Shown: in pieces, positions 1 to 7,837 of the stretch
Position numbering within the stretch: the first letter of the stretch is position 1
Layout of the letters: each line of letters opens with the position of its first letter
Assembly (NCBI RefSeq): GCF_000159955.1
Contig: NZ_GG695986.1
Location: 25,613 to 89,612 of the forward strand
Direction of reading: 5' to 3'
DNA: 64,000 bases
Origin: Paenibacillus sp. oral taxon 786 str. D14
GTDB lineage: Bacteria; Bacillota; Bacilli; Paenibacillales; Paenibacillaceae
Position numbers and translations under genes: made by a program
The notes under the pieces: model-generated
Database searches by the model: none
Seen by the model: only the letters and a program-made list of their open reading frames with translations
What the model was told of the DNA's origin: nothing

Positions 1-839
1 AACGGGTGTCCGAGCTGGTCTTGATTGACGTCAATAAGGAGAAGGCGCTGGGCGAAGCCCTTGACATGAACCATGGTCTTCCCTTCACGGGAGGTGTGAA
101 GCTGTGGGCTGGAGATTACAGCGATTGCGCTGATGCTGACGTCATTGTGATCGCGGCAGGCGCTTCTCAACGTCCCGGCGAGACCCGGATCGATTTGCTC
201 AAACGGAATGCCGTCATCTTCGACAGTATCATTCAAAATATCGTGAAATACAATAATCACGGCATCATTCTCGTAGCAACGAACCCGGTCGATATCCTGT
301 CCTACGTTACATTGAAGAAAAGCGGATTCCCGTCCAATCGCGTTATCGGTTCCGGTACCCTGCTTGACAGCGCACGTTTCCGTTACCTAATTGGACAGAA
401 CAAGAAAATTAACCCGCGTAGCATTCATGCTCATATCATCGGCGAACACGGGGATTCCGAGGTTCCACTTTGGAGCTTGGCAAACGTCGCCGGCATCGGC
501 TTGGAGTTCTCTGATGAGGACCGTGAAGAGATCTTCAACAATACGAAAAACGCTGCATACGAGATCATCAACGCCAAAGGAGCTACTTACTACGCGATCG
601 CGCTGGCGTTGGACCGCATCATCGTCTCGATCTTGCAAAACGAAGGCTCCGTTCTGAACGTCTCGACGTTGCTGACGGATTATAACGGCGTCTCTGATGT
701 TTATCTTGGCGTACCGAGTATCGTTGACCGCTCTGGCGTCCGCGAAGTGCTGGATTTGAAGCTGGACAATGAGGAGCTGACTCGGTTCCATGCTTCAGCG
801 AATAAGTTAAAAGCGGAAATCGCCAAACTTGATCTGTAA
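1..839 (+). CDS. ldh: L-lactate dehydrogenase, 5'-truncated by window edge
   Basis: NAD-dependent L-lactate dehydrogenase, interconverting pyruvate and lactate in the cytoplasm. The frame is open to the window edge, so the N-terminal Rossmann GxGxxG stretch (roughly 35 residues of a usual 315) lies outside. Numbering from the GTG at base 6, the fragment shows the NAD-binding edge LVLIDVN, the mobile-loop arginine region GASQRPGETR (50s), ATNPVDILSYVT (90s), the substrate arginine in LDSARFR (about 124) and the catalytic His148 in IGEHGDSEVP. Malate dehydrogenase shares the fold, but the GASQRPGETR loop and LDSARFR fit LDH. A strong hairpin terminator follows the stop codon. Confidence 0.93.
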   Translation, partial: RVSELVLIDVNKEKALGEALDMNHGLPFTGGVKLWAGDYSDCADADVIVIAAGASQRPGETRIDLLKRNAVIFDSIIQNIVKYNNHGIILVATNPVDILSYVTLKKSGFPSNRVIGSGTLLDSARFRYLIGQNKKINPRSIHAHIIGEHGDSEVPLWSLANVAGIGLEFSDEDREEIFNNTKNAAYEIINAKGATYYAIALALDRIIVSILQNEGSVLNVSTLLTDYNGVSDVYLGVPSIVDRSGVREVLDLKLDNEELTRFHASANKLKAEIAKLDL

Positions 840-858
840 TCACTCCCAAGATGCGCAA

Positions 859-899
859 AAAAACGTCCGGAATGCGAATCTGCAGTACCGGACGTTTTT
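859..899 (+). terminator. Rho-independent terminator after ldh
   Basis: The 12-bp arms AAAAACGTCCGG (859-870) and CCGGACGTTTTT (888-899) are perfectly complementary, with the T run forming part of the right arm. It lies about 20 bases after the ldh stop codon. Confidence 0.9.
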
Positions 900-1015
900 A
901 TGTTTATTTTATCCTATTAATCATTATAATTCACTTGGTTAAATGTTTGCTTTTATGCCTCTACTCCACACTTCTTCGCTGCATTCTATCGATGGATCAA
1001 TGGCCTGCCTTCACT

Positions 1016-1090
1016 TCATCGACATGCTTTACATGCTATTGTTGTTCCCCAGCACCGCCCCGGCGGCGATGACTGCCGCGATAGGGACAT
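1016..1090 (-). other. Possible 24-residue ORF with good RBS; no known function
   Basis: The 270 bases between ldh and the CBS-domain gene hold the ldh terminator and otherwise no clear gene. On the minus strand an ATG at 1090 follows AAAGGAG by 5 bases and opens a 24-codon frame ending at 1016. An adjacent frame over the same GC-rich patch reads VPIAAVIAAGAVLGNNNSM and then a stop, which looks like a small hydrophobic peptide lacking a start. Either frame could be a tiny gene, a frameshifted remnant or chance. It lies 18 bases downstream of the CBS gene, in the same direction. Confidence 0.2.
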
Positions 1091-1108
1091 AAAGACTCCT
1101 TTCCCGAG

Positions 1109-1564
1109 TTATAAAAATGATTTAAAGGAATGCCTGATCACATCTCCCCGGCTGATAATTCCGACCAGCACCCCGTTGCGTTCGACCGGGAGTTTCTTAA
1201 TCTGCTTCTTCCCTAAGATCGCCGCAATGTTCTCAATTTCCTCATCCCACGACACGGTGTATACTTTCTTCTTCCCGATTTCCATGACGTTGAGGTCAAG
1301 CAGGCGCCGTATACGCTGTTCAAAGTCCTCCTGGTCCCCTTTAAACACAGCAACGTAATAAATCGAATCCACCACAACGTCGCGATGTTTACCGATGTAA
1401 CGCATAATATCGCCGTCACTGATATAGGACACGATCTCATTGCGTTCATTCACCACCGGAAGTCCACTGATCCGGTATTCCATGAATCTTTCAATCACAG
1501 AACGTACCGTATCGGTCTCTTTGACTTTGTACACGTGTTTGATCATGATCTCATGCGCTTGCAT
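1109..1564 (-). CDS. Two-CBS-domain protein
   Basis: A 151-residue protein made almost entirely of a tandem CBS (Bateman) pair, a fold that binds adenine nucleotides such as AMP or ATP. CBS1 runs from about residue 5 to 55 (MIKHVYKVKETDTV, ISGLPVVNERNEIVSYISDGD) and CBS2 from about 90 to 148 (VYTVSWDEEIENIA, KKLPVERNGVLVGIISRGDV). Both end in the usual hydrophobic-IS-x-GD signature. The frame extends 28 codons upstream, but the ATG at 1564 has GAGGGGG just upstream and gives a normal CBS N-terminus. Stand-alone CBS proteins are usually nucleotide-sensing regulators; the target cannot be told from context. Confidence 0.88.
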   Translation of the reverse strand: MQAHEIMIKHVYKVKETDTVRSVIERFMEYRISGLPVVNERNEIVSYISDGDIMRYIGKHRDVVVDSIYYVAVFKGDQEDFEQRIRRLLDLNVMEIGKKKVYTVSWDEEIENIAAILGKKQIKKLPVERNGVLVGIISRGDVIRHSFKSFL

Positions 1565-1717
1565 GGTTATCCCCCTCATGCAACTATATAAATTGTTGTC
1601 AATTGCTTGGAATGCGTAAAAACGCTTTCTCCTTGTGAAAGCCCGCATTCATTTAATTTCCTCTCCATTCTATGATACGATAAACTTATCCTATTTGGCT
1701 GTGAGGTATTCGTAATT

Positions 1718-1958
1718 ATGGATGACAAATCGCTAGAAACGATTGAGCTGGAGATGGCCGTCCTTTATCGGCGGATGACCACTGTAACTGCTTCCCGAAA
1801 AAACGGGAATTTAGACCGTGCCGCATACCTGCTGCTGCATCGGATCAATGCCCATGGCGCGGTAGGTGTCAAAGCATTGGCCGAAGGAAGACACGGAAGC
1901 GTTTGCCGCCTTACTGCAGAAATTTAATCACGCCCTGCTGAAATTGAAATCGAAATAG
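1718..1958 (+). pseudogene. MarR-family regulator remnant (internal deletion)
   Basis: The first frame (1718-1927) starts like a MarR regulator: a helical N-terminus (ELEMAVLYRRMTTVTA) and the dimerisation/DNA-binding approach (DRAAYLLLHRINAHG, VGVKALAE). The protein then stops being MarR-like exactly where the winged helix should begin. From about 1887, the frame one base over reads EDTEAFAALLQKFNHALLK to a stop at 1956-1958, which matches a MarR C-terminal helix. The simplest reading is an in-gene deletion of roughly 55-65 codons covering the recognition helix and wing, which also shifts the frame. The product cannot bind DNA as a MarR. The MarR assignment rests on the flanks only. Confidence 0.7.
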
Positions 1959-2013
1959 CATGTCGGTTAGTTTACATAATTTTTCTTTCGTCAACTTACA
2001 GGAGGTTACTCTG

Positions 2014-2682
2014 ATGAATCATATCGATTTGCCTGTTGAAATCATCGAACGCGCCGAAACACCCCGTGGGGAAATCCAACTACAACGGCGCGGCGAGGAG
2101 TTCGAAATCATCAGCAACGGCACCTTTCTGATGGCGACGTATAACGGCGAGTCTGAACGCTTGCTGGTCCGCCGCGCACTGGAACGGGTCCCCTCCCCCG
2201 AGAAGGTTCTGATCGGAGGCTTAGGGGTTGGCTTTTCTCTGCAGGAAGCACTTCTCGATCCCCGCGTAAAGGAAGCGACCGTCGTGGAGATTGAAGCCAA
2301 GGTCATTGAATGGAACCGGACCGTTTTGGCGCATGTGAACGATCATGCCTTAGCGCATGCGAGAACGAGGTTGATTCATGCGGATCTTGTCGCCTGGATT
2401 CGTGAGACGGCAGAGACCTTTGATCTAATCTGTCTCGACATCGATAACGGACCGGACTGGAAAGTGTTTGACGACAATGCTTCGTTATACGATGAAGCCG
2501 GTCTGGCGGCGCTGCAACGCCGGTTGCGGCCCGGCGGCTGCCTCTCCTTCTGGAGCGCTACTCCTTCTCCGGATTTCGCGCGTCGGCTCAGGGAGGCGTT
2601 CGGAGACGTGGAGATCCGCGAGGTACCGCAAACGCACGGGGAACCAGATTATATTTTCTACGTTCGTGGCTCTCATCGATAA
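2014..2682 (+). CDS. Spermidine-synthase-like class I methyltransferase-fold protein
   Basis: A 222-residue Rossmann-fold protein of the spermine/spermidine synthase superfamily. Motif I is VLIGGLGVGFSLQEAL (about residues 65-80), the acidic end of beta-2 is VVEIEAKVIEW, and the motif IV region is FDLICLDIDNGPDW. True spermidine synthases have a GGGDG motif and a catalytic Asp in a D-x-x-D-P context. Here the motif is GGLGVG and DIDNGPD replaces the catalytic region, so the substrate is uncertain and it may not make polyamines. The frame opens at 1960, but AGGAGGT 7 bases before the ATG at 2014 marks that start. It ends 23 bases before xerS and is probably cotranscribed with it. Confidence 0.75.
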   Translation: MNHIDLPVEIIERAETPRGEIQLQRRGEEFEIISNGTFLMATYNGESERLLVRRALERVPSPEKVLIGGLGVGFSLQEALLDPRVKEATVVEIEAKVIEWNRTVLAHVNDHALAHARTRLIHADLVAWIRETAETFDLICLDIDNGPDWKVFDDNASLYDEAGLAALQRRLRPGGCLSFWSATPSPDFARRLREAFGDVEIREVPQTHGEPDYIFYVRGSHR

Positions 2683-2705
2683 TCAGCCATTCAGGAGGTA
2701 CTCCC

Positions 2706-3788
2706 ATGCAAATTCAAAAAGCGATCGACCGCAAGAAACTGGATGAGAAGGTTGTACATATGCCCTGGTTCGTGCAGCAGTTTATCGATTATAAGCTGCC
2801 GGATCTCTCCCCTTCTACACTTTTAGAGTATGTACGGGATTACGAACAGTTCTTCAGCTGGCTGCGGGCGGAAGGCTTAACTGCAGCGCAGACGAACGCC
2901 CAAGTCACACTCCACGATCTGGAGACTCTGCATATGGAGAGCATTGTGGGGTATCGGCTTCACTTAACCACACGAACCGAAAGCACCAACTCCAAAATTA
3001 CGGTCTCGCGAAAAATGTCCTCCTTGCGCTCGTTGTTCCACTATCTCAGCCAAATTGCCGAGGACGAGAACTTTTACCCGCTGTTAAAACGAAACATTAT
3101 GGCGAAGGTGGAAATCAAACGGATCCATAAACCGAAGGATACAGCGGCTAAACTCAAGGGCAAAATTTTGGAAGAAGACGAGTTAACCGAATTTATCGCC
3201 TACATCGCCGAAGGATATGGCCGGGATATTGCAGACAATAAACAGGCGCTTTATGCGTATGAGCTGAACAAGGAGCGCGATGCCTGCATCGCAAGCTTGA
3301 TTCTGAATTCCGGATTACGCGTCTCCGAGGTCGTCAACCTGAATATCGATGATTTGGACCTGGCGAATAAGCTGATTTATGTTTATCGGAAAGGCAACAA
3401 CGACGAGTCGTTCAAAACGCCGGTGTACTTCCGAGAGCAGTGCAGGGACGATTTGGCCGCCTATCTGACGCTTCGGCAGGCGCGATACCGTACGCCCAAG
3501 CGGGAGAAAGCCCTGTTTGTGGCCATACCCAACGGACAAAAAGAAGGAAAACGGATGACCAAACGCGCGATCCAAGCGATGATCATCAAGTACGCCAAAC
3601 GTTTCGGCAAGCCGTACCTGACGGTTCATAAGCTACGGCATTCCTTCGCCACCGACTATTATTTGCAGAACGATATTTACAAGACCAAAGAGCAGCTCGG
3701 TCACGCCTCAACCGAAACGACCGAGGTGTATGCGCATCTTACGGACAAGACGATGTCCGAAGCGATTGAGCGCCGGGTCAGCGGTTAG
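2706..3788 (+). CDS. xerS: Tyrosine recombinase, XerS type
   Basis: A 360-residue tyrosine recombinase for site-specific recombination, most likely chromosome dimer resolution at a dif-like site. Residues about 15-130 form the SAM-like core-binding domain. The catalytic domain carries Arg205 (NSGLRVSE), a beta-hairpin Lys near 229, His308 and Arg311 (VHKLRH), His333 (LGHAS) and Tyr342 (EVYAHL). The length and the long insert around residues 140-190 match single-recombinase XerS of streptococci and some Bacillales rather than the roughly 300-residue XerC/XerD. The ATG follows AGGAGGT by about 6 bases. An integrase of a mobile element is the alternative, but no attachment site or phage genes lie nearby. 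Confidence 0.85.
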   Translation: MQIQKAIDRKKLDEKVVHMPWFVQQFIDYKLPDLSPSTLLEYVRDYEQFFSWLRAEGLTAAQTNAQVTLHDLETLHMESIVGYRLHLTTRTESTNSKITVSRKMSSLRSLFHYLSQIAEDENFYPLLKRNIMAKVEIKRIHKPKDTAAKLKGKILEEDELTEFIAYIAEGYGRDIADNKQALYAYELNKERDACIASLILNSGLRVSEVVNLNIDDLDLANKLIYVYRKGNNDESFKTPVYFREQCRDDLAAYLTLRQARYRTPKREKALFVAIPNGQKEGKRMTKRAIQAMIIKYAKRFGKPYLTVHKLRHSFATDYYLQNDIYKTKEQLGHASTETTEVYAHLTDKTMSEAIERRVSG

Positions 3789-3803
3789 CAGGTTGCATAC
3801 AAC

Positions 3804-3841
3804 AAGAGGACTTCCCGTCTCAACGGCAGGAAGTCCTCTTT
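3804..3841. terminator. Terminator between convergent xerS and mobB
   Basis: A 12-bp perfect stem, AAGAGGACTTCC (3804-3815) with GGAAGTCCTCTT (3829-3840). The terminal AAG/CTTT gives a weak U-run on the plus strand. It sits between two convergent genes and may serve both. Confidence 0.75.
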
Positions 3842-3849
3842 GCATTAGC

Positions 3850-4338
3850 CTACATCCAGTTTTGTCGTATGTACTCCGCCATATGCTCGACCTCATCCCG
3901 TTGAAACCGGCGTGGCCCCGACTCGTTGGCGGGGAAGTCCGCCCCCTTCTGGACAATGGCGATGACTTGCTGCAGTTCCTGGATCAACGGCTCGTCCTCT
4001 GCGGAGCGCAGCAGGACCATTTTCGGATACGTTTCATGTTTGAAGCCTTCAACCAAGATCAATTCATATTCAGTAAAATGCTCAATCAGCTTCGCAAGCG
4101 GTGTTTCCTGCTCCTCAAAAACGGCCGTTCGCCATGGCGAAGTAATCGCAGCCGCCGCCGCTCCCGCCTCTCGAAAGCGAAACGAATCGGTCCCCTCTCG
4201 ATCGGCTTCAAATCCGTGCAGGTCATGTTTGATAACGGCCACGCGAAGATTCATGCCATTAAATATCTTCACCAGCCGGGTAATGAGCGTTGTTTTCCCG
4301 CTGTTTTTATAACCGACGATCTGTACTACCGGTACCAC
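3850..4338 (-). CDS. mobB: Molybdopterin-guanine dinucleotide biosynthesis protein B
   Basis: A 162-residue P-loop GTPase of the MobB family, which assists MobA in attaching GMP to molybdopterin. The N-terminus carries beta-1 and Walker A (VVQIVGYKNSGKTTL, residues 3-17). Further on are AVIKHDLHGFEAD with the conserved KHD..H segment, DSFRFREAGA, and LILVEGFKHETYPKMVLLR with the family VEGFK motif. Upstream TTG codons extend the frame to 4371, but the GTG at 4338 has GGGAGG 8 bases upstream and starts directly at beta-1. It is the last gene of the leftward operon, about 40 bases after moeA. Confidence 0.92.
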   Translation of the reverse strand: MVPVVQIVGYKNSGKTTLITRLVKIFNGMNLRVAVIKHDLHGFEADREGTDSFRFREAGAAAAAITSPWRTAVFEEQETPLAKLIEHFTEYELILVEGFKHETYPKMVLLRSAEDEPLIQELQQVIAIVQKGADFPANESGPRRFQRDEVEHMAEYIRQNWM

Positions 4339-4377
4339 GCCCGTTTCCTCCCTCGTCCTGCCTATCAACAAACCGCA

Positions 4378-5646
4378 TCAGAAATCGCTGCCTGGCAGCT
4401 TCAGTACCGTCACCTGTTCGCCCGCTTGCATCCCCGTGTTAGAAGGAGGAATCACGATTAATGCATCGCTATCCTTGATGGTGATCATCACGCCCGATTC
4501 ATCCAGCTCCGCCGGAATCGCGTAAAGCTTGCCTTCCCGAACCTCCAACCGGCCGCGTACGAACCGGGTAAAATTGTTGATTTTTCTGTAAGGACGGGCC
4601 AGTTCGGCTGTTAACTCAGGCAAGAACGGCTTCGGAACCCCCATCATCCGGCCGATTGCCGGGCGGACAAACAGCTCGAAGCCAACAAAGCAAGCCCCGG
4701 GATTGCCGGACAACGCGAACAACAGCTTGCCGTCCTTCACTGCCGCAGACGTGACGCTGCCTGGCCGCATCGTGACTTTGTTAAACAACATCTCAACGCT
4801 GTCGCTCGACAACAGGTCGGCCATGATATCGTAGTTGCCCACAGACACTCCACCTGTGGTTACAACCAGATCGTAATTGGCGATGGCTGCTTCCACCTGC
4901 GCTTTGGCTTGGGCCAAGTCGTCCTCGATCGCCTCCAACAGGATCGGTTCGCCGCCCGCTTCGAAGATTTGACTGTACAGCATATAGGTATTGCTGTTAC
5001 GGATACGTCCGTCCTGGAGCGGTTCATCGATCCGCAGCAGCTCTGAGCCTGTGGAGAAGACGGCAACTCGCGGCCGTTTCTTCACCGGAACGCGGTGAAT
5101 GCCAAACGTCGCCAGCACGGAGAGTTCACCGGCTGACAGCCTGCGGCCAGGCTCGAGGATCACGTCTCCCTCCGACAATTCGAGGCCAACTGGCGTGATG
5201 TTCTTCCCCGACTCAATTTCACGAATCAATTGGATATAAGGCTTACCCTCCCGGATAATGAACTCGGTCATCTCAAACATCACCACAGCGTCCGCTTCAT
5301 CGGGAACTTTCGCCCCGGTCATGATCCGGGCTGCTTGCCCTGGCTTCAATTTCACGGTTGGAACGGAGCCGGCAGGAATCTCGTCTACGACTTCCAAGAA
5401 GACCGGATGTTCGGAATGACAGCCCACCGTATCTCGGCTCAGAATGGCGAACCCATCCATCCCTGAACGGCGAAAATGCGGGTATGCATGCGGTGCAGTT
5501 ACCCGCTCCGCCAAGATTCGACCTAGCGCTTCCGGCAGCGGAACGGTCTCCGATTCTGTCTCCTTAGCGTAGGGCAGAACGATTGCCTGGGCTTCAGGTA
5601 CCGGCAACGCTTTGCGACGAAACTTCGCCTGGTCCGCTGACTTCAT
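4378..5646 (-). CDS. moeA: Molybdopterin molybdenumtransferase MoeA
   Basis: A 422-residue MoeA, which inserts molybdate into adenylylated molybdopterin. Typical segments are the N-terminal region with RRSGMDGFAI and IMTGAKVPDEADAVVMFE, the central MoCF domain with VAVFSTGSEL, DLVVTTGGVSVGNYD and MRPGS, and LFALSGNPGACFVGFELFVRP. Domain IV is the C-terminal beta barrel (about residues 350-420). The start overlaps the stop of the upstream gene in ATGA, indicating translational coupling. Confidence 0.96.
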   Translation of the reverse strand: MKSADQAKFRRKALPVPEAQAIVLPYAKETESETVPLPEALGRILAERVTAPHAYPHFRRSGMDGFAILSRDTVGCHSEHPVFLEVVDEIPAGSVPTVKLKPGQAARIMTGAKVPDEADAVVMFEMTEFIIREGKPYIQLIREIESGKNITPVGLELSEGDVILEPGRRLSAGELSVLATFGIHRVPVKKRPRVAVFSTGSELLRIDEPLQDGRIRNSNTYMLYSQIFEAGGEPILLEAIEDDLAQAKAQVEAAIANYDLVVTTGGVSVGNYDIMADLLSSDSVEMLFNKVTMRPGSVTSAAVKDGKLLFALSGNPGACFVGFELFVRPAIGRMMGVPKPFLPELTAELARPYRKINNFTRFVRGRLEVREGKLYAIPAELDESGVMITIKDSDALIVIPPSNTGMQAGEQVTVLKLPGSDF

Positions 5647-6008
5647 TGCCGGTCAACTCCATTCCCTTGCTGCTCCTGTAAATATTGATCCAGCATCTCG
5701 GAGGTTTTCTTTGCAATCTCCATAATTTCTTCTTTGCTTAAATTGTCGTAATGAATCCCCATGACCACAGTGACGGTTCGGCCGAGTGCCTCCGATGCGC
5801 GACGGGCATATTCCTCGGTTAAGGTGTGTTCTTTATGTCCCGGTACGGCGGAGGTCAATACTTCAATGTCTCCCCCTGCTTGATAAGCGGTGGACGCCGC
5901 TCCGATATGTGATACGCCACCGGTTATCAGCAGCAGTAAATCGCGGCCAACCGGGATCGCTTCCAGCTTAATATCCTCAAATGACAATTTCCGCAGCTCC
6001 TTCCACAA
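5643..6008 (-). CDS. LpdD-like small protein (putative prenylated-flavin chaperone)
   Basis: A 121-residue protein. I recognise the pattern ITGGVSHIGAAS ... VPGHKEHTLTEEYA ... TVVMGIHYDNLSKEEI, which resembles the small LpdD chaperone-like proteins that accompany UbiD-type decarboxylases (e.g. the gallate decarboxylase cluster of lactobacilli). The frame extends to 6176 inside pyrD; I chose TTG at 6008, with AAAGGG 7 bases upstream and 16 bases after the pyrD stop. No ubiD or ubiX homologue is in the window, so any chaperone role is inference. The family call is from memory of the motif only. Confidence 0.6.
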   Translation of the reverse strand: MWKELRKLSFEDIKLEAIPVGRDLLLLITGGVSHIGAASTAYQAGGDIEVLTSAVPGHKEHTLTEEYARRASEALGRTVTVVMGIHYDNLSKEEIMEIAKKTSEMLDQYLQEQQGNGVDRQ

Positions 6009-6024
6009 CAGTATGCCCTTTATT

Positions 6025-6957
6025 TTATAGGATTCCGCGAATTTCGTCCAAGGTTTGAACCCCTTCAGCCTCCATCCAGGCCGTAAGGTCAGCGACCAGT
6101 TGCTCTCCCGCTCGAAGATGAACGAAGTTATGCGTCCCCACCTGAACGACGGCAGCGCCGGCCATAATAAACTCAACGACGTCCTCTGCGCAGCTGATGC
6201 CGCCCATCCCCATTACCGGCAGGGTTACGGCTTGACAGACTTGATGCACCATCCGCAAAGCGATTGGCTTAATTGCCGGACCGGACAGACCGGCATACAG
6301 ATTGTCGAACACGCTCCTACGCTTGGTAATGTCGATTTTCATCGCCGAAAACGTATTGATTAGCGAAACGCCATCCGCTTGTTCCTCCTGGCACATCACC
6401 GCCATGCCCACGATATCCTCGGCGTTGGGCGACAGCTTGACGATCAGCGGCAGCGTCGTCGCAGCCCGAACCTCGCGAACGACCTGCCGGGCGATCTCCG
6501 TTTTGATCCCGTACGCCATGCCCCCGGCTTTGACGTTCGGGCAGGAAATATTCAGCTCGATCATGTCAACAGCGGTTCTGCCTTCCCGTCTTCGCCAAGC
6601 CGCATCCTCATCGATCAGCCTCGCACCTTCCACGTACTCTTCAATCGTATTCCCGCCCAAATTCACGATCCGTACCAGATCCAGCTGCTCCCATCTCGGA
6701 CATTCCTCACGCAGGAAGGCGTAGATGCCCGGATTCTCCAATCCAACGCTGTTTAACATCCCCGACGCTGTCTCAGCTACGCGAACGCCTTCGTTCCCTG
6801 CCTTTGGATGCAGCGTTAACCCTTTGCCGGACAACCCGCCTAGTTGATTGATATCATAAATCGCACCATATTCCTGACCAAAGCCAAACGTTCCAGAGGC
6901 CATCACGATAGGATTTTTAAAAAAGACTCCAGCGAGGCGACACGATAAATCCGTCAT
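6025..6957 (-). CDS. pyrD: Dihydroorotate dehydrogenase B, catalytic subunit
   Basis: A 310-residue FMN-binding TIM barrel of class 1B dihydroorotate dehydrogenase. Hallmarks are [13 protein letters not shown] near the N-terminus, [17 protein letters not shown], the [10 protein letters not shown] active-site segment, [35 protein letters not shown] and [12 protein letters not shown]. The pairing with pyrK (ATGA overlap) supports the NAD-linked heterotetramer that oxidises dihydroorotate in UMP synthesis. No other pyr genes are nearby; downstream genes are molybdopterin-related. Confidence 0.93.
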   Translation of the reverse strand: MTDLSCRLAGVFFKNPIVMASGTFGFGQEYGAIYDINQLGGLSGKGLTLHPKAGNEGVRVAETASGMLNSVGLENPGIYAFLREECPRWEQLDLVRIVNLGGNTIEEYVEGARLIDEDAAWRRREGRTAVDMIELNISCPNVKAGGMAYGIKTEIARQVVREVRAATTLPLIVKLSPNAEDIVGMAVMCQEEQADGVSLINTFSAMKIDITKRRSVFDNLYAGLSGPAIKPIALRMVHQVCQAVTLPVMGMGGISCAEDVVEFIMAGAAVVQVGTHNFVHLRAGEQLVADLTAWMEAEGVQTLDEIRGIL

Positions 6958-7649
6958 ACAAACATCACCTCTTCCGCCAAAAATACCGGCCCGTCAGCGC
7001 AAGCCTTCTTCCGGCCGTCTCTGCATTTCACGCTGCAGACAAGGCAAGCACCGATTCCGCATGCCATCCGATTCTCCAGGGAGACGTATACCTTGGCCTG
7101 GCCACCGCTTTCCGCCTGTTTGCGCTGGACGGCATGCAACATCGGATGAGGCCCGCAAGCAATTACCGTATCGTACGCCCGAAAATCCACTTTCTCTAGA
7201 ATCGAGCCGCCTACATCCACCGTCACGTTGCCGCGGGACATCGCACGGAACTCCTCTACCAAATAAGGCTCGCGGCTGTAACCGAGATATACGTCTGCCT
7301 GCGGTGCTTCCCTAAGCGCATAATAAAACGGAGCGATGCCGATGCCACCGCCTACAAAGGCGGTTCTTCCCTCCAGCGGCGGAAACCCGTTACCAAACGG
7401 CCCGTCCAAGGTCAATCGGTCGCCTTGCTTCAGTTCAGATAACCGGGTCGTACCTACCCCCGCAACCCGGATCAAGAAATCCAGCCGATCCTCTTCGAGA
7501 TCAAAGATGCTGATCGGTCGGGACAGTAACGGATAGCGTTCTCCTGCACGCAACATGTAGAATTGCCCCATTTTTCCCGTAAATCGCCCTTGTACGGACA
7601 GTTTGAACACCCCTGGTGATATTTCCTCGTTAGCCACTACGATTGCCAT
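6954..7649 (-). CDS. pyrK: Dihydroorotate dehydrogenase electron-transfer subunit
   Basis: A 231-residue PyrK, which passes electrons from the FMN subunit PyrD to NAD through FAD and a 2Fe-2S cluster. The ferredoxin-reductase-like FAD domain has [10 protein letters not shown], the NAD-binding part has [13 protein letters not shown], and the C-terminal cluster has Cys ligands in the pattern C-x4-C-x2-C with a fourth Cys further on ([19 protein letters not shown]). The longest frame starts at 7727; the ATG at 7649 follows GGGGTGA and gives the usual N-terminus. It is the first gene of the five-gene leftward operon. Confidence 0.93.
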   Translation of the reverse strand: MAIVVANEEISPGVFKLSVQGRFTGKMGQFYMLRAGERYPLLSRPISIFDLEEDRLDFLIRVAGVGTTRLSELKQGDRLTLDGPFGNGFPPLEGRTAFVGGGIGIAPFYYALREAPQADVYLGYSREPYLVEEFRAMSRGNVTVDVGGSILEKVDFRAYDTVIACGPHPMLHAVQRKQAESGGQAKVYVSLENRMACGIGACLVCSVKCRDGRKKACADGPVFLAEEVMFV

Positions 7650-7837
7650 ATGTTCACCCCACCCCATTTGATTACACTTCATCAAAGGATGCAATTTTTT
7701 AGCGGGATCGTCTGTGACATCTCTCACAGCGAATCATGAGAGGAAATCAGCGCAATTTTTCACAATCCATCATGATCTGAAAAAGTTAGGGGATACTAGA
7801 GGACATGTACAGTTTTGGGTTGAAGGGGGACTTCAAA

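Noticed and set aside
2706..3788. xerS as the integrase of a mobile island
   Set aside because: The flanks are ordinary genes with no attachment repeats; the length and insert match housekeeping XerS better.
3730..4461. A 243-codon plus-strand frame across the xerS end and mobB
   Set aside because: It overlaps two convincing genes and the terminator between them.
7650..7837. pyr-type attenuator or PyrR-binding leader upstream of pyrK
   Set aside because: No terminator/antiterminator pair or PyrR-binding consensus could be recognised in this spacer.
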